A stretch of DNA of 64,000 bases from positions 73,690,969 to 73,754,968 of the forward strand of contig OX377205.1 of assembly GCA_947396885.1 (NCBI GenBank), given 5' to 3'. Below the pieces are notes generated by a model. The model had not been told where the DNA came from, searched no databases, and worked only from the letters and a program-made list of their open reading frames with translations. Within the stretch, counting starts at the first letter, position 1. Each line of letters begins with the position of its first letter. Of this stretch, positions 1 through 13,100 are shown piece by piece. The translations under genes and the position numbers were made by a program. Origin of the DNA: Heligmosomoides polygyrus polygyrus. Taxonomy: Eukaryota; Nematoda; Chromadorea; Rhabditida; Heligmosomidae.

Positions 1-12
1 CAAACAACTAAC

Positions 13-184
13 CGGCGAGCGTCGAAACAGCATGTGCCTGGCGCTTGTTGCGGAACATTTGATCATGAATAAAGCTCACGACGTCCGGTCGGATAGGAGC
101 ACGAAACACGTATGGAAGCTTGATCTGGGCTTCAGTAGCTTCGTACTTCTCATTATAAACGGTGACGAGCGGACGGGCCGCCAT
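13..184 (-). CDS. rpl-4: Ribosomal protein L4 (uL4), first coding exon, partial gene
   Basis: Minus-strand exon beginning MAARPLVTVYNEKYEAT and continuing with IRPDVVSFIHDQ and RQAHAVSTLAG, which is the universally conserved N-terminus of eukaryotic ribosomal protein L4, a core protein of the 60S subunit near the peptide exit tunnel. I chose the ATG at 184-182, not the upstream in-frame Met at 205, because the family starts at MAARPLV and a trans-splice-type acceptor (TTTCAG) lies between the two. The reading frame stops at 8-10, but a donor GTTAGT begins at position 12, splitting a Gly codon, so the exon ends at 13. The remaining exons lie beyond the left edge. Family assignment is seen in sequence; the splice site is inferred. 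Confidence 0.9.
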
Positions 185-195
185 ATTACCTGAAA
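185..195 (-). promoter_or_regulatory. Probable spliced-leader acceptor of rpl-4
   Basis: On the minus strand TTTCAG occupies 195-190, followed by GTAAT and then the ATG at 184. A TTTCAG 5 nt before a start codon, with no upstream coding exon needed, is the usual nematode arrangement for SL1 trans-splicing. It also argues for the downstream Met as the start. The inference is from position and consensus only. Confidence 0.55.
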
Positions 196-3100
196 CTAAC
201 CGCACTAGTTCAGTTGTGACGATTGTTCAGATACAACTGACGGTCTCGAGCTAATGTCGCAAAAAACACCTAGGAGAACGAAAGCACACGCGGATACTAC
301 TGCGATTTGAAAAGGAGCGACCTTAGTTGGGTGACCACCTGCCTCCACTCTGTCGTGCTACGGGGAAGACAAAATGAAAAGATTGCTACAGAAATACAAA
401 CAGCAGCAATAGGATAAATGCAATAACATGAAAAAATAAAGATGGGCTTTCAGCCTAAAGCAACCTCATTGAAAAAATGGAGAATTCCTCTTGTATTTAT
501 TATATACTCGTACGTGGGCTATAGTGAGCGGAAACAAACCATATAAACGGATTCCAAGGCAGGGCAGGTTCATGCCTAACTCTTCTTATTCATGTTTTAA
601 CTTAAATTGTGACAGATCTGACACTGGTTTGAATTGTTTTATGTGCATCTTGTTGTTGTTGCTGCTGTGTCGTTGTTGTAATACTCGTTTCGGCACTAGT
701 TAAAAGTTCCTACTCCACCGACAAGGCTTCGGTCGAAAAAAATTTTTCGCTCAAACTCTGTCTAGGGGGATATTTGGAATGCTGATCACGAATCTGACAC
801 CCGTTTTTGAAATTGCGGCCGATTAGGTAGGTAACGGCAGCTAAAGGTAACTAAGACTGCCGAGGTCATAATCATCGATTTTGCCCAAACTTCGCCAGGA
901 GGGTTATTTGGGGTGCTGATAACGAATCTGACATTCGTTTTTCGTTTTACGCCGGAGTTTGGGTGAAGTCGGTGACAATTATCTAAGTCACCTGTACCTT
1001 CCGTAACCTACCGTACTCCAGTGTAAAACGAAAAACGGATGCCAGATTCGTGATCAGCACCCCAAATAACCCCCCTAGGCGAAGTTTCAGCGAAAAAATT
1101 TTTCTCGACTGAAGTCTTGTCGGTGGAGTCGGGTCTTTTAACTAGCGTCCTCGTCTCACACGCTTGCGCTTATCGCGAACGTATTGAGTAAATAAATAGA
1201 TAAATAAATAAAGAGAGAGAGGGCTAAACTCTCTACCTATTCCATAATTTGCCGCTTCTCTCTAGCCGTAAGAAATCCAGGTGTCCTTTTTTTAAATGAT
1301 GTTCTTGGAACAATTCACTGGACGTTGCAACGAAGACGGACGGCTCCGAAGTTCCCTTACTACGAACCAATATGAATAATAATTCTCTTCTAAAGTTCTA
1401 ACTCTTCCCTGATCTTGTCAAAATGAGTAACCTGGGTATCGCATTCCGTCGAAAAGTCCATCGCATACGAGCTACTCGCAGCATTGAGCAGGTAACAGGA
1501 AAACAATAAGAACAAAGACAACAAACACTTTGGCAGTGAAGAAACCGATGGATAAGATAACCCAGAACTAATGTACACCGAAGGCATGCCTCAAGAGCTA
1601 GACTCAGCACCATTACAAACCCAACGCCTAAACAGCTCCTCTGCTTAGCAAGGTTCGTTGCACCCATGTTGTAGGCAAGTTAGATATGAGCCAGAGGGTA
1701 TGTGCCCTTCCTGAAACACAACAAACTCGCACATGCTATCTATACTGTAGCACCAACACGTTCTTATCAGTTGCCACTTGCCACACATCTTACTAAAAAG
1801 GCCACCACGTTGAAGAGCCACATGTGATCTACGGCAAAACGTGCAACAAAGGATCGCAGACAGCCTTAACACATTTCCGCAAACTACATAAACACAAACA
1901 CCACACTATCTACTTGAAAAACCGATTTAGGTAGCAAGCAGTCGAAAAGAAATTCAATGTGGAGCAGCGATTTGGCTGCAGTTGCCTGAGTATTCGATCC
2001 CAGCGACAAGGTCCTGAGTGGAAATCTTGTTCAGAATCGGCCACAGTTTTGCTTCGGAGATTCAGCTGTTCGGCTTCTCCAGCTGATCTTGGTAACCCAT
2101 GTTGGGTTAGGGAAACACCTAACCATGGGTTGTGTTAAAGTTGATATGCTGGTGTTCGTGCTGCGGTGACTGTATGTTGCTGGGCACCTGTTTGCTTAGA
2201 AGCTCGCTATTTTGCCAGCGGCGATTCTGGTGCTTTTCACTTCTTCATTGTTTTTGAGTCTATCTGAGAGCGAATGCAAGCTTTTTTCAGCACTGTTTTG
2301 GAAGCATCTACCGGTAATGCATAGAAAGTATTGGGAGTCCGTATGTCCTGTAAGTATCCCAATTTGCGCATTTGAGCAGAGCAGCCAGAAGCCGTCCTTG
2401 ATTAGGGTGGAGATCGTGGAGTCAGTTCCAACGTATTAAACGGCGGAATAAGTTGGCTTATTGAGGGTGCAATCCTATTTCGAGGGGAGGGGAATTCAAT
2501 GGTGACTCGCGCTCCACAAACCTAACCTGACCTCAAGGTCGGTCTCATTATATCAGGACGCCCATTCATTTTTAAGGAAGGGGTCGTGAGGTTCGGAAGA
2601 GGGAAGAAACTGCTCAGATTGTGGGTCATCTCCTCCAAATAGCACTACACACATCTTGAATCCAAGCAAAGTTGACTTTAGTAACGGGCGACTGCACCTG
2701 AAAGGAGTTGCACTGCGGATGCAGTGTGTTGGGCAGACTACGTTAACCACCTTGTAAACTTCCTCCCTATCTCAAGCCTTGTTCGATTGTTTAAGGTGGC
2801 GAAGGCTTCTCGTTGAAGGGGAAACTCGGCAGAGCTATATCTTGCTTCTGCTAGATCTAAAGAGAGTAATATCCTTCCGTGGAGTCGGGGGTTAGTATTC
2901 AGTTGCTATCAACGATGGGGACGCCATATTTGCTTCAAAATGCTATGAAACAGATTTCGAAGTAGAACTTTACGCCTTTTGACTGTTCCTACTGATGCAT
3001 GTCGCAAATTCTGGCAGCGGAGGTGCTCGACGCGGCAGAGTACCGACCGTAGTTGGGCAAGCTAAGTACGGTGCCGAACACGTGTTTGGTGGCTCGGTTG

Positions 3101-3244
3101 GATCTTGGGTGTTCCTTTGCTTCCGCCACGTTTCCGCACAATCCCCCACTGCCACAGAGCCTCACTGCATTGAAAGGGGAGATTGCACATAACCTTCTTT
3201 GTGTATGGTCTCATGCCACGAGATCTTGAAGGTTGAACGAGGAT
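196..3244. other. Intergenic region between divergent rpl-4 and UBR4
   Basis: About 3 kb with no exon I can support. It must contain the promoters of both flanking genes, but I see no convincing core motif. It contains the foldback element at 690-1151, a short (ATAA)/(GA) simple-sequence patch near 1190-1220, and a small imperfect inverted repeat of ACCCATG near 2095-2135. The other open frames here are short and show no family resemblance. Confidence 0.5.
690..1151. mobile_element. Foldback/MITE-like element with long inverted arms
   Basis: The left arm (about 696-813, starting CTAGTTAAAAG then ACTCCACCGACAAG) is the reverse complement of the right arm (about 1030-1145, ending CTTTTAACTAG). 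Both arms carry the motif GCTGATCACGAATCTG and a CGAAAAAATTTTTC palindrome. A third, internal copy of the arm core lies at about 900-955. There is no coding capacity. The core motif recurs at about 60140 and 60280, so it belongs to a dispersed family. Confidence 0.75.
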
Positions 3245-4140
3245 ATGCGTTTTGTTAGTGATCTCAGATGTTTCGCCGAGTGTCGCGTCGGATGCGGTGC
3301 TGTAAGGCATGTTTCGAGGTCTGAATTGGCAAACCTAGATGATGGCTGCCATCTAGCAATGGATGCCGACGAGAAGGAGGACAGCATGAGCTACGGAGAG
3401 GACATGGAGGTCCGATCCGCTAGTCAGCCTTCCCCCATTGTCTGCTCATGTGGCGCCTACGAGAAGATCACGACGGCCACGAAATTGCTGCGAAAGAGAA
3501 TTATTGAAGCCGTGAACGATGAACTGGACCAGTTCGAACAGGCGCTGGAGCTCGAACTGCGTTCTTCTATGCAGGTATTTTGTATGTTGTGCTGACTGCC
3601 TCTTCGATTTAGCGGAAATGCTGTTACCTTTGTAGGAAAGTATCGATTTCGGAGAAGGTTCTACGCCGACTGCAACCGACGTCGATAGAAGCCCGACCTT
3701 CGAACAAGACACACAAAGCAGTCCCCAGAACAGTGCTCTTTGCCATTCGTCGAGCCCTCCACTAAGATCTCCCCTCGTGCCTTCTCTTGATCTCGTTGTT
3801 AATAAGATTGTTGCTAATGCCTCGTCGTTACTGTTGTCAAGGTTGAAGTAAGTCGTTATTGTTGCTGTTGCAGTTGATTGTACAGTAAACCTTTCACTAC
3901 GTTATGGATTGGAACTTCCACCTACTGGGTACTGAAGACCAGAAAATTCTTCTCCAAGCGTTGCACTCAGCTCGTGTTCACTTAGCAAGCAATCGCAGGT
4001 CTCTGCGGTCACCAACACGCACATGCCGGAGAAAAGGATCGACAGCGGCCTTTTGTCGGCGGTGTGCACCCGTTTTGCGGAGGAGTGCAGCCCGAGTAAA
4101 CTGGTGTTCTTACTGTCGCAAGTATGTGGAGGAGCAAACT
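3245..4140 (+). CDS. UBR4: UBR4 exons 1-3, putative N-terminus
   Basis: Exons 3359(or 3245)-3574, 3636-3847 and about 3971-4140. The first is acidic ([10 protein letters not shown]) with a helical stretch around [20 protein letters not shown]. The second is Ser/Pro-rich ([15 protein letters not shown]). The third carries [15 protein letters not shown]. Junctions are phase 0, 2 and 1 with GT/AG borders. The phase-1 end at 4140 fits exactly the exon at 6868 across a 2.7-kb intron, which is why I attach these exons to UBR4. I cannot align this part to other UBR4 proteins, whose N-termini diverge strongly. Its membership in the gene is therefore inference. A CTCAG acceptor at 3267 just upstream could be the trans-splice site. 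Confidence 0.55.
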
Positions 4141-7100
4141 GTGAGTTGTGCTCTTCTGGAGTTTGCAATTTCCGCTTCACCTAGAGATCTATTGAATTAA
4201 TCGAACAGGTGTACTCTAAATGAACAACATCGGAAGAAGAAAGGCGCTGGTGTAGTAAAGCATACTGCAAAGTGCTGAATACTGCGGATAAAATGCAAAC
4301 GTTCTACATGACCAAAAAGAAGATAAACATCTCCCTTCAGCTACCATAAAGCTGTAGAACTGTCGAGGTTCAATCTAGTGGCCTACTGAGGTAGACGGCT
4401 GACACCAACAGTTACATCAACACGAGGTATTTGTGACAAAAAATTGAAACTCGAGCGTATGCGCATAGAATCACTCTAAAACAGACAGAGTGGAGGAAGT
4501 AAAGATCAAGATATGAATCTGCTGGGATCCTGAGTAAGTGTAGACCATGGGTCTGGCTCACTCATTGCATTTTTATCCTAGGGTATTCTGTCCTGCCTGA
4601 TTTTCCTGACCGACGGTTTAGCAAATCCCTCGATCACAAATATTACTTTATTTTCGCCTATAAGTAGAGTGAAGGACTTCAAACCGACAAGTCAAAAAGT
4701 TAGTCCTGATTCGGAGTACCGCATTCCTGGCATACCATTAGTTTAGTTGTCCAATCTGTCATTGGTATCACTGATAATGAATAAAGGTCGGTGGAAGTTG
4801 ATCCGGCCTCGAAACGAAGCGCCAATTGATGCCACGTGAGATCTGTTCGATCTGTGTGATTCACACCTTTCCTTTTCGGGAAATCTATAAATCTAAACAA
4901 ACACTGGGAAGCATGTCCTGCACTTTCAGCAGTGCACACTAGAAAGTCCTGCTCGCTTGTTCTTTGTAGCGGAAGAGAAAGTAAAGATTCATCAATCGTT
5001 TAATCAATGCGTGCAATTTTCCGCGCTTACTATTTGCTGATGGACGCTGACGATTAAATCTTAAGCACTGTCAACAAGAACAGAAATCAAAGGTTGAAGC
5101 CCTGAAAACTTTAAAATTTCTATCCTTAATCATTTCTTCCTAATGAAAGTTCAAGGGCCGTTTTAGAAAAAGCGTAGTCAGTTCTTATCAACATATTGCA
5201 ATACATTTCATTCCAATTGCCTCCGATTTTCGTTTCGTCACCTATTTCACTCACATTGCTTGAAAAAATCCACAAATTTTTGTGAAATTTCCTTAAAGTA
5301 GAAACCCAGAACTGATCCATAATACGCGTCATGTCAACCATACCTTCTACCTATTAAGGGTCGAAGGATCAGAGTCATGGAAATAGAAATCACTGCTTGT
5401 TTGTCACTGGTAGTCAGTGACAAACACGCGTTCGGAATTCTTACACGACTGCCTTTTGGGGTAGAATTGGTGGGGCGCCCTTAGTGCATTGATTTAGATC
5501 CCTTTGTTCGTCGAACATGTTCTTTTTCTTCGAGCTCTGATATTTTTATTGATTCGGACTACTACATTACTTAATTTTATCGGTACTGAGCGGGCTTGTG
5601 CCCACATTGATGTTGTACATATCAGTCAGCCACTCACTGAAGTGCCAAGGGAAGGAACTCCAGGATGTGGCTATTCTAACCTACTCGTAGAGGATTAAAT
5701 ACTTCGCCTCGTCCAGCGTCGCACAATAACCCACTCACTATGTTGCTAAATGGAAAACGTTTCTGTGACTCTGGCGGGAGCGCGAATGCTACGGCAGTCG
5801 AAGAGGCATCGGTTGTCTCGGCTGTTTTATTAACCTAGGCTGCACCTCAATGGAGCTTCTTGGTTCGGGTGCAGCCTAGGCCAGCAAAATCCTTCATCAC
5901 TCCATTGTGGATCAATTCGTACCAGTGTCGTCTGATAAAAGATAAAACGCTGACATGACATTGGTTGCCCATCGCAAGAATTGCTAGGCGAAGCGTTCAT
6001 TCAAATTACTTCCATGATATCTCGTGTAAGCAAACATCCCTCAAAAAGAAATGACTAAGGACGACCTTTGTCATTCATCCTTTAACGTATTTCGCAAAAC
6101 TCTATTGTTCATTTCACGGGGAATTATGAAAGCTAATCCAAATATTGTACAAATCGGATCCATTATTGTTTTTCAAATGCTTTGCTACGGTATAAACAAA
6201 AGAGTGATCAAGCCGTGTTATGCTATTCTGCTTCTTATTACAACTCGGTACGTGGATTTTCAGATTTGTAGAAATTTAGGCACTTGGCTAGGCATTACCT
6301 TCTGGATTATAGTTGTGGTTCCTTTTTATTAATAACCTAAAGTTTGGCTAGCCAATGCATCGAGAACTATAGAGCGCTGCCTCTGATGGGAATTTCGATC
6401 CGCAGACAGAGACACCGTTTTCTGACAACCTTATCATAACATTTTGATGTTATTCTGCATGTGAGAGCTTTAGATATAGTGTCAATTTTTAGGTGTTGGG
6501 AGGAAAAATGGAGAGTAAATGTGAATGGTAGCGTACTGCACGCCAGCGGTTAAACGTGTGCTATGAAGTGTAGGAGAGAGATATGATATTAAGGGTTACG
6601 GTCTCAGGTGCTGGTTTGATAGCTTGCGAACAAAGGCATAAGAATGCGATATTCCTTCAGGTCAATGCCCTGTGAGATAGCATTGTTTGTGAAGAAACGA
6701 TCTCTGTTGTTATAATTTGAAAGAATAATCAAATAAAATTGTAAACTACTCTAGTCTCCCTACTACTGAGAATCAGCATTTATCGAAGACACTATGAGCA
6801 AGTGACGAGGCTGTTGTGCTTTCAAAGCTTGTGTCCTAATCATGATAAAATAACTCTCACCTTTAAGGTTCGCTGAACACCGCTGCTCAGCATGCGTCAA
6901 CGTGTCGTCAGCTAATAGAGCGACTTTCCCTTGCGCCGATCGAGTCTTTTCGCGCGGAGGAATGGACGGAAATTATATGTTGCTTGGCAGAAAATCGCAG
7001 CATGTCTGCTGAGTTTATCGAGCGCAACTGCTCAGGCGATATCTGGAAGTATCCTGGCGAAGCTGCCACCAAGTCTACACCCGAAAGCAACAAGGCAGAG

Positions 7101-10100
7101 GTACGTTTGAGGTTGTTCGTAGCGAATTTAATTCGGACCGTCTCAAATTATTTCATTTGGAGAGTCTCCTGTTGCGCAGTAACCGAGCCGCTCTTGTTGG
7201 CAGTGGGCTTCTAAACCGTGTGCTGAACCTGCTGTGGATTCCCGACCACCTAGCTCAATGCTCTAGCCAACTGCAGGCTAATCAGCCGTTTTCACCGTAA
7301 GGTTTTTCGACCCTCTTATACTTGATCACTATTGACTATGCATTCTCCAGAGATCCATCTATTCTGAAGAACGTGGAAAGTGTGTTGGATATTTTACAAA
7401 GCGACTGGATCACGCTTGGCTCCTCCTACTCGCACCTTTCGCTTCCATTCACAGCCGCTGCCCTGGCTTGCGTGGACTGGTAGGCCCAAGCCTCGTTTCC
7501 GCGCAAATTTGTGGTGTAATGAGTTTCTCGTTTTTCTTTTAGTGCAATCTCGGCTTCTGACAGCGCTTTGCTTCCTGCTGTTGATCTTTCGTTGAGTTGC
7601 TCGCTGGTCGAGAGTGTGATTCGTTCGTTTGCTCCGTTTTCTTTTGGCGATTCCGAGACTCTGGAACACGTATTCATCAGTTTTGCGAGTCTACTGGAAA
7701 AGGTTGCTCTAAGCGCTATTTGCATTTATATTCCTTGTTTGATTTCTGCTGTTTTAGAGTTCGAAGAATTCCACTCAGCTAATGCGTCTGGTGAAGACCC
7801 TCGAAGCATTGTCAGTTTGGGTAGATTTCACCGCGGCCAAGTGTTCACACCTCCCTTACGCTCTGTGGAATGCTGTAAGTGAACTGCTTACTCTGCTAGA
7901 GAAGCAAGTTGAGCAGAGCGTGAAGGAGGTTGCCACCAGCGCAAAGGCGGTGCCCATTGCTTCCCCAGAAGACAGTGAGTGGCAAGCCCGTATACATTAC
8001 ATTACATTTGTGCACCGATGTAATAAGTTCGTTTAGCAACGCAAGACGACACCGTTGTTGGCAACTGGCTCGAGTGCATTCTTGAGCAGGTGCCTGCTAT
8101 GTTGGACCACCAGACAGCCGTGCAATCGCAGATCGTGTCTGAGATCGTCGAGGTAGATTTCATTTGCTTTCTATAAAGGTAATGGACAACCTTAATCCAT
8201 TCTGGGATGTGGCATCCCACTTCTTTGCATATTGGGCCTGAACAATAAATAGCACTACCAATTCGATGAAGAAGCGAGTTTTATTCTTCCCATAGAAGCT
8301 TAGTACTAAATGCCTCCCTCATCCTTTTAATTGAGAAGACTCGCGAAGAACAATCTGGTGCACTTGGCTGCTTACCGCGCGAGGCGAGATAGGTCGTCTT
8401 GTCCAGTTCCATGCAGTAGAAAAGCACATAGCTTTTATGCAGTTCAGTTTTCGAGGCACTTAAGATCATCAATATCTGATGGCGATCTGTTTGTTGAAGT
8501 CGACTACGCGTCGCGGCAGTGTTCTTCATGAAGGAGACATCACTCGCTAGGTAGGGCTAAATCTCGAGGTGTCCGGAAAATGGCCGAAAGGCCATCTGAA
8601 GCAGCATTTGGTTGCTACGTTGCGCTCGAACTCGAAAGTAACAGGTGCCCATCCTGATCTTGCGCTTCATCGGCAAAAATTGCGCCATGGTTCCAGAAAA
8701 GCTTATCCCACGGTGAGGCCAGAAGCGCTAAAGAAAAGGAGAAGAACGTTTTGCTGACGTGTTGCTTCAAAATTTGCCAATATTTCTTACAGTTTTTTTA
8801 TAGACTGTATGCATTAACGGCCTGCGTTTCAGATTTCCAAGCGAATCGAATTCCTGCTAAGACTGCTATCCAATGCTAGAGACATGTCGCGGTGCAGCAA
8901 AAGCATTTCTGAAGTTTTTGAAAAGGTATGGTTTTGATTCCCTCCTCATTATTTGTGCGGAACAGATTTCTGCGTATCAACGCCTCTATTCGCCTGTGGC
9001 TCGTGGCAGGGTGCTCTAATGGGACCTTCTTTATCAGGACACAGAGCGCGTCATAACATCCTTTTCAAGAAGTTTTCATTTAATTGATTTGTCCATGTTT
9101 TTCCGATTAGCTTTTTTGCTACTTAGCTGAACGTCCATTTGAGTTGTCCTTTTTTTCAGGTTCAAGATCTTTCAAGCGCTGAGATTGTCGGTGAATTTCA
9201 AATCACTTACATCACGCTAGCACAGGGTGGTCATGTTGGAGCTGATCTTCAGGTGTGTACAACATACCTCTCGAAGAGCATGTGAAAAATCCATATTTTA
9301 AGACGAAACTCCTTCAAGAAGTGCTGAGCAGAAGTGGACAACAGAAAGCTCTTCTTTTGCGCACTGTCATTTCTGGCAGTCGCGCTAATCGAGGCCAGCT
9401 AGTGGCCCTGATTTACAAGCACACGTTGCATTGCTACAAACAAGCCGTTGGATCCAAGATCACAGAAAGGTACCGTGGCCCCTTTCGCTCCGTTTTTATG
9501 CTCCCAAACACTCGAAAGGGTCCTTATTCGCTCGTCCGTTTAGATTATGCCGCGAAGAGTGTACAGTGCTCGAAGAGTTCTCCCATTACATGAAGAAACA
9601 ACATGCTACGGACTACTCTAGGCAAACTCTAAATCTTTTGGAGAGGATCATGATGGAGTAAGTCGGCCGTGCCTTGCGATCAATGGTGTGAGGTAGTCGA
9701 GCTTACTTTATTCTTCTTTTCAGTGAAAACCCTAATGTTATATTCGTGGACGGAATTACATCGCTGTTGCTGACCCTGGTTCACAGAAACATAGGTAGGG
9801 TTGTAGTTTTCTCTATTACTTTTGTAAAATTGCATTTTATGAGTCCCTTCCGAATGAGATGCAACACTTTGGAGGTGGCGCTCTTTTCAGCTTCATTGGC
9901 TAAAGTTTTAAGTTTCATTTCTTTTATTGCATAAACTGTTTCCTTAAATAATGAGCGAAACAATGCTGCGTTTTAAATAGCAAACAGAACGATGCATGAC
10001 GTAGTCTTTTTGAGTGTTTTTCAAACATTTAGTGCTTTATTTCAATATAGGATTTAAAGTGTAACATGCTCATAGCCAGCAATTGAAGAGAAAGTTGTCA

Positions 10101-13100
10101 TTAATTTTGTGGCAACAAGGAGAAGAGAGATAAGCAGATGGTTATGAATAGAACTTTAATGCATATATTTCTACGGTTTTGCCAACCTTTGCATAGAAAA
10201 CTAGACAGCCAAGTTGAGCAAAGTTAAAATGTGACTGTAATCAGAGCTTTTAGTACACGCTGGAAGCACCTACACAGCTGGAGCATACTTGTTCTGGTTC
10301 GAATCAGGGTATTTTATCTCTTCGTTTAGGGGTATACTCTTGGGAAGGCTATGTTACAAGGTGCGCCGAAAATGCATGCACAAAATTTCAATCTTTAATT
10401 TCTGCAAATTCACATCAGTGAGTACTCCATTGTCCACTAATCTATAGCACTACTTCTCTTATATCTTCGAATTAGCTTACACTTTCTATCGTCAGTTTGC
10501 TAATTGCGGAGTTACTCGTTTTCATATCAATGCAGCCGCGATAGCCTATTGCTCAGAGCCTGACACCGGAGAAAGCAGTTCCTAAAACGCTGTAGGTGTT
10601 CAGAAAAACTATATTTAATCAAGAACTAAACAAGGAATTTCGCTACTTTGTTCGACTGCATCAGAAATTGAAGATCAGCTAGCCCGATGTCCAGAGATTC
10701 TTCGAAATGAAAACCGTGCATCAGGCTCGTAGGGAATGCTGTTAGAAGCCGCGAGGAAGCAATTCCACAACATCTCTAATTCGCACTAAATACCAATTGT
10801 TCATGCCTTACTGGTGGCAGAATATCAGTGCTCATTATAATCAAAGAACACATAAAGAGCAGTGGGCCCCAAAAGTGGTGATGGCCCTGTACTGTAATAC
10901 TATTTATTTTTTCATGAGTTGTTGATTACATCCGAAAGAATATTGAGTGCCCGAATCTATCGGGAACGTAGGGCAACAGAAGCAGATGGGCAGAAACTAT
11001 TGGTTTTTACGGAATTGCGACACTTAGCTCAAACCCACGCTACTAAATCTGGGAAACACAGATTTTGTGTCGAATTGGAAATTCGGGGGAACCACCTTTC
11101 TCCTCTGTATAGTGAACCCTTCTTCGGAGCGTACCGTAATTATTAAATCACTTCGTATAACAAATCTTTATATCAAGTGTTGTTTGAAGCTCTAAGGCGA
11201 CTAAACGGTGCATGAAGTTGTAAACATTCTAGTGCAAGACGAGAGCATCCCGGTGTGGTATCGGGTACAAATACTAATGCTTCAAAGGCAAGAGGACACT
11301 TTTAAATATGGTCATATATTTCATAATGAGAAGGTATAAACCGTTTATGTAGAACCATTGCCCGATTTTGGATTCCTACTCTTTTGTATTCGAGAAAAGT
11401 TTTGCATGTATTTGTGACGCCTCTATTTAAGATCGCAGGTCTTTGGTTACCTATTTATATTATACTATACTATACTATGTACTTCACAAGGGGTGGTGGG
11501 GGAGCGCATTTACAAAGCAGTCGCTCACCCTTCCTAGACAAGTCACCATTTCATCGTCCCTTTGAGATGAAATTTTTTCTGTGCTGTATACGCTATTGAA
11601 TCCTTATTAAGTTAAGTACTCATAGCCTCCTTTGCTACTGATTGTGCTTCATGTGTTATTCCATGGCGAGCCATTGTATCGAAATTCTCAGATTTATAAG
11701 AACAGTTATGAGCTTATGTAATCTTATTAAGGGTTCCACACATTCTCTCACACAATCGGTGAAGGGGGGAATCGAACGCAGGGTCATAGGTTCGATTTCG
11801 CATCCATGGGTCACTGTCTTTATATCGTATTGTATCTTATATCGCGCGCGCGAGAGGAGCAGTCGGAGGAGGTGCCGGCTATCGCGTACCCCCGATACCA
11901 GGTTCATGGTTCGGATTTCCGGTCCAGGTCAAACAAGCCTTCCACCTCTCCGGAGTCGAGGAAATGGTATCAGACGTGCCTGGGAAGGATGAAGCACTGA
12001 CCTGCTCATTGGCTGGCCACCGCAAGTCATTGTATGGCCAAATACGCATTCAAGCCGCCTCCACGATATCCTGTAGAAGTAGAGTGCGGTGGACATCCCA
12101 AGAGGAATTGAGCAACGCCGTCCTTTAACCTTATCCTTTATCGTTTTGTCGCGGATAACACACTGGCTTTTCTATGACGTAGTCTCACAAGCATAACATA
12201 GGTCATTGCTTTATTCAGAATAGCGCTAAAGTCACGAAGAAGAAGTATGTATATCACATACCCTTGAGGCAAATGCGAACATTTAATACAATTGAAGGAA
12301 ATGTCCAAGTTTTCTATTACACTGGAAGTTAGAGGAAAAGCTTAACCTTTTGCAAATATAGCCAGTGCAAAAGAAGTTCAACCAATTTCCCTGTTTTCTA
12401 GAAAATATCCGGACCTTTTGGCACAAACTTCTGCTTTTTCAGTGTTTTGATTATCCTTAAAATGTAACATTATTCACTCTTCGTTCAGATGGACCCTGGA
12501 AGCTGGATCTAAAGATGGTAGGTAGAATAGAGAGCGAATGGGCGAAAGTGATCCACTCTCTGGCGGAGTTCTCACTGCGACACCCATCGCAATCATTTCT
12601 ATCCGGCACATATTCGCTGCTCATCTCGGAGCACTTCTGTGGTGCAGGAGAAACCCTCGACCTCCCGCTACTCCTTTTCGTGCTTCGTCACCTTCCTCGC
12701 CTGATCTCGGACCAAGGACAACGGGATGTTCAGGTAATGTGTCAATAGCTAACAGCTTTGCCTCACACACATCAGTCGTTGGCTTAGAAGGGGTGGTACT
12801 AATACGTGGTGGGCTAGCTATTTACTGCTTACTGTCACTAGATTGGTTAGATTTATTGGAAAATATGGGGTATGCGGGGAGTCGGATTCTTATCCTTCTG
12901 ACTAACGCCTTATTTCTACTGCGCTTTGCATATACTATGACTTATTATGTTCAGTAGGTCGAAAAATGCGAAATGGAGAACATAAATTGGTTCCATATTC
13001 CTCTAGTGGTCATTTAGTGGAATCATATTCCGACTTTCACTGATCAGTCACGAACACCAGATCTCGATGTGAAGATGTGGCATGCATTTGCGAAATTTAA

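Noticed and set aside
491..703. 70-codon Cys/Leu-rich frame upstream of the foldback element
   Set aside because: Low-complexity TTGTTGTTGCTG run; no promoter, homology or splice context.
7426..7725. Minus-strand 91-99 codon frames
   Set aside because: Opposite strand of UBR4 exons 6-7; basic, low-complexity composition typical of shadows.
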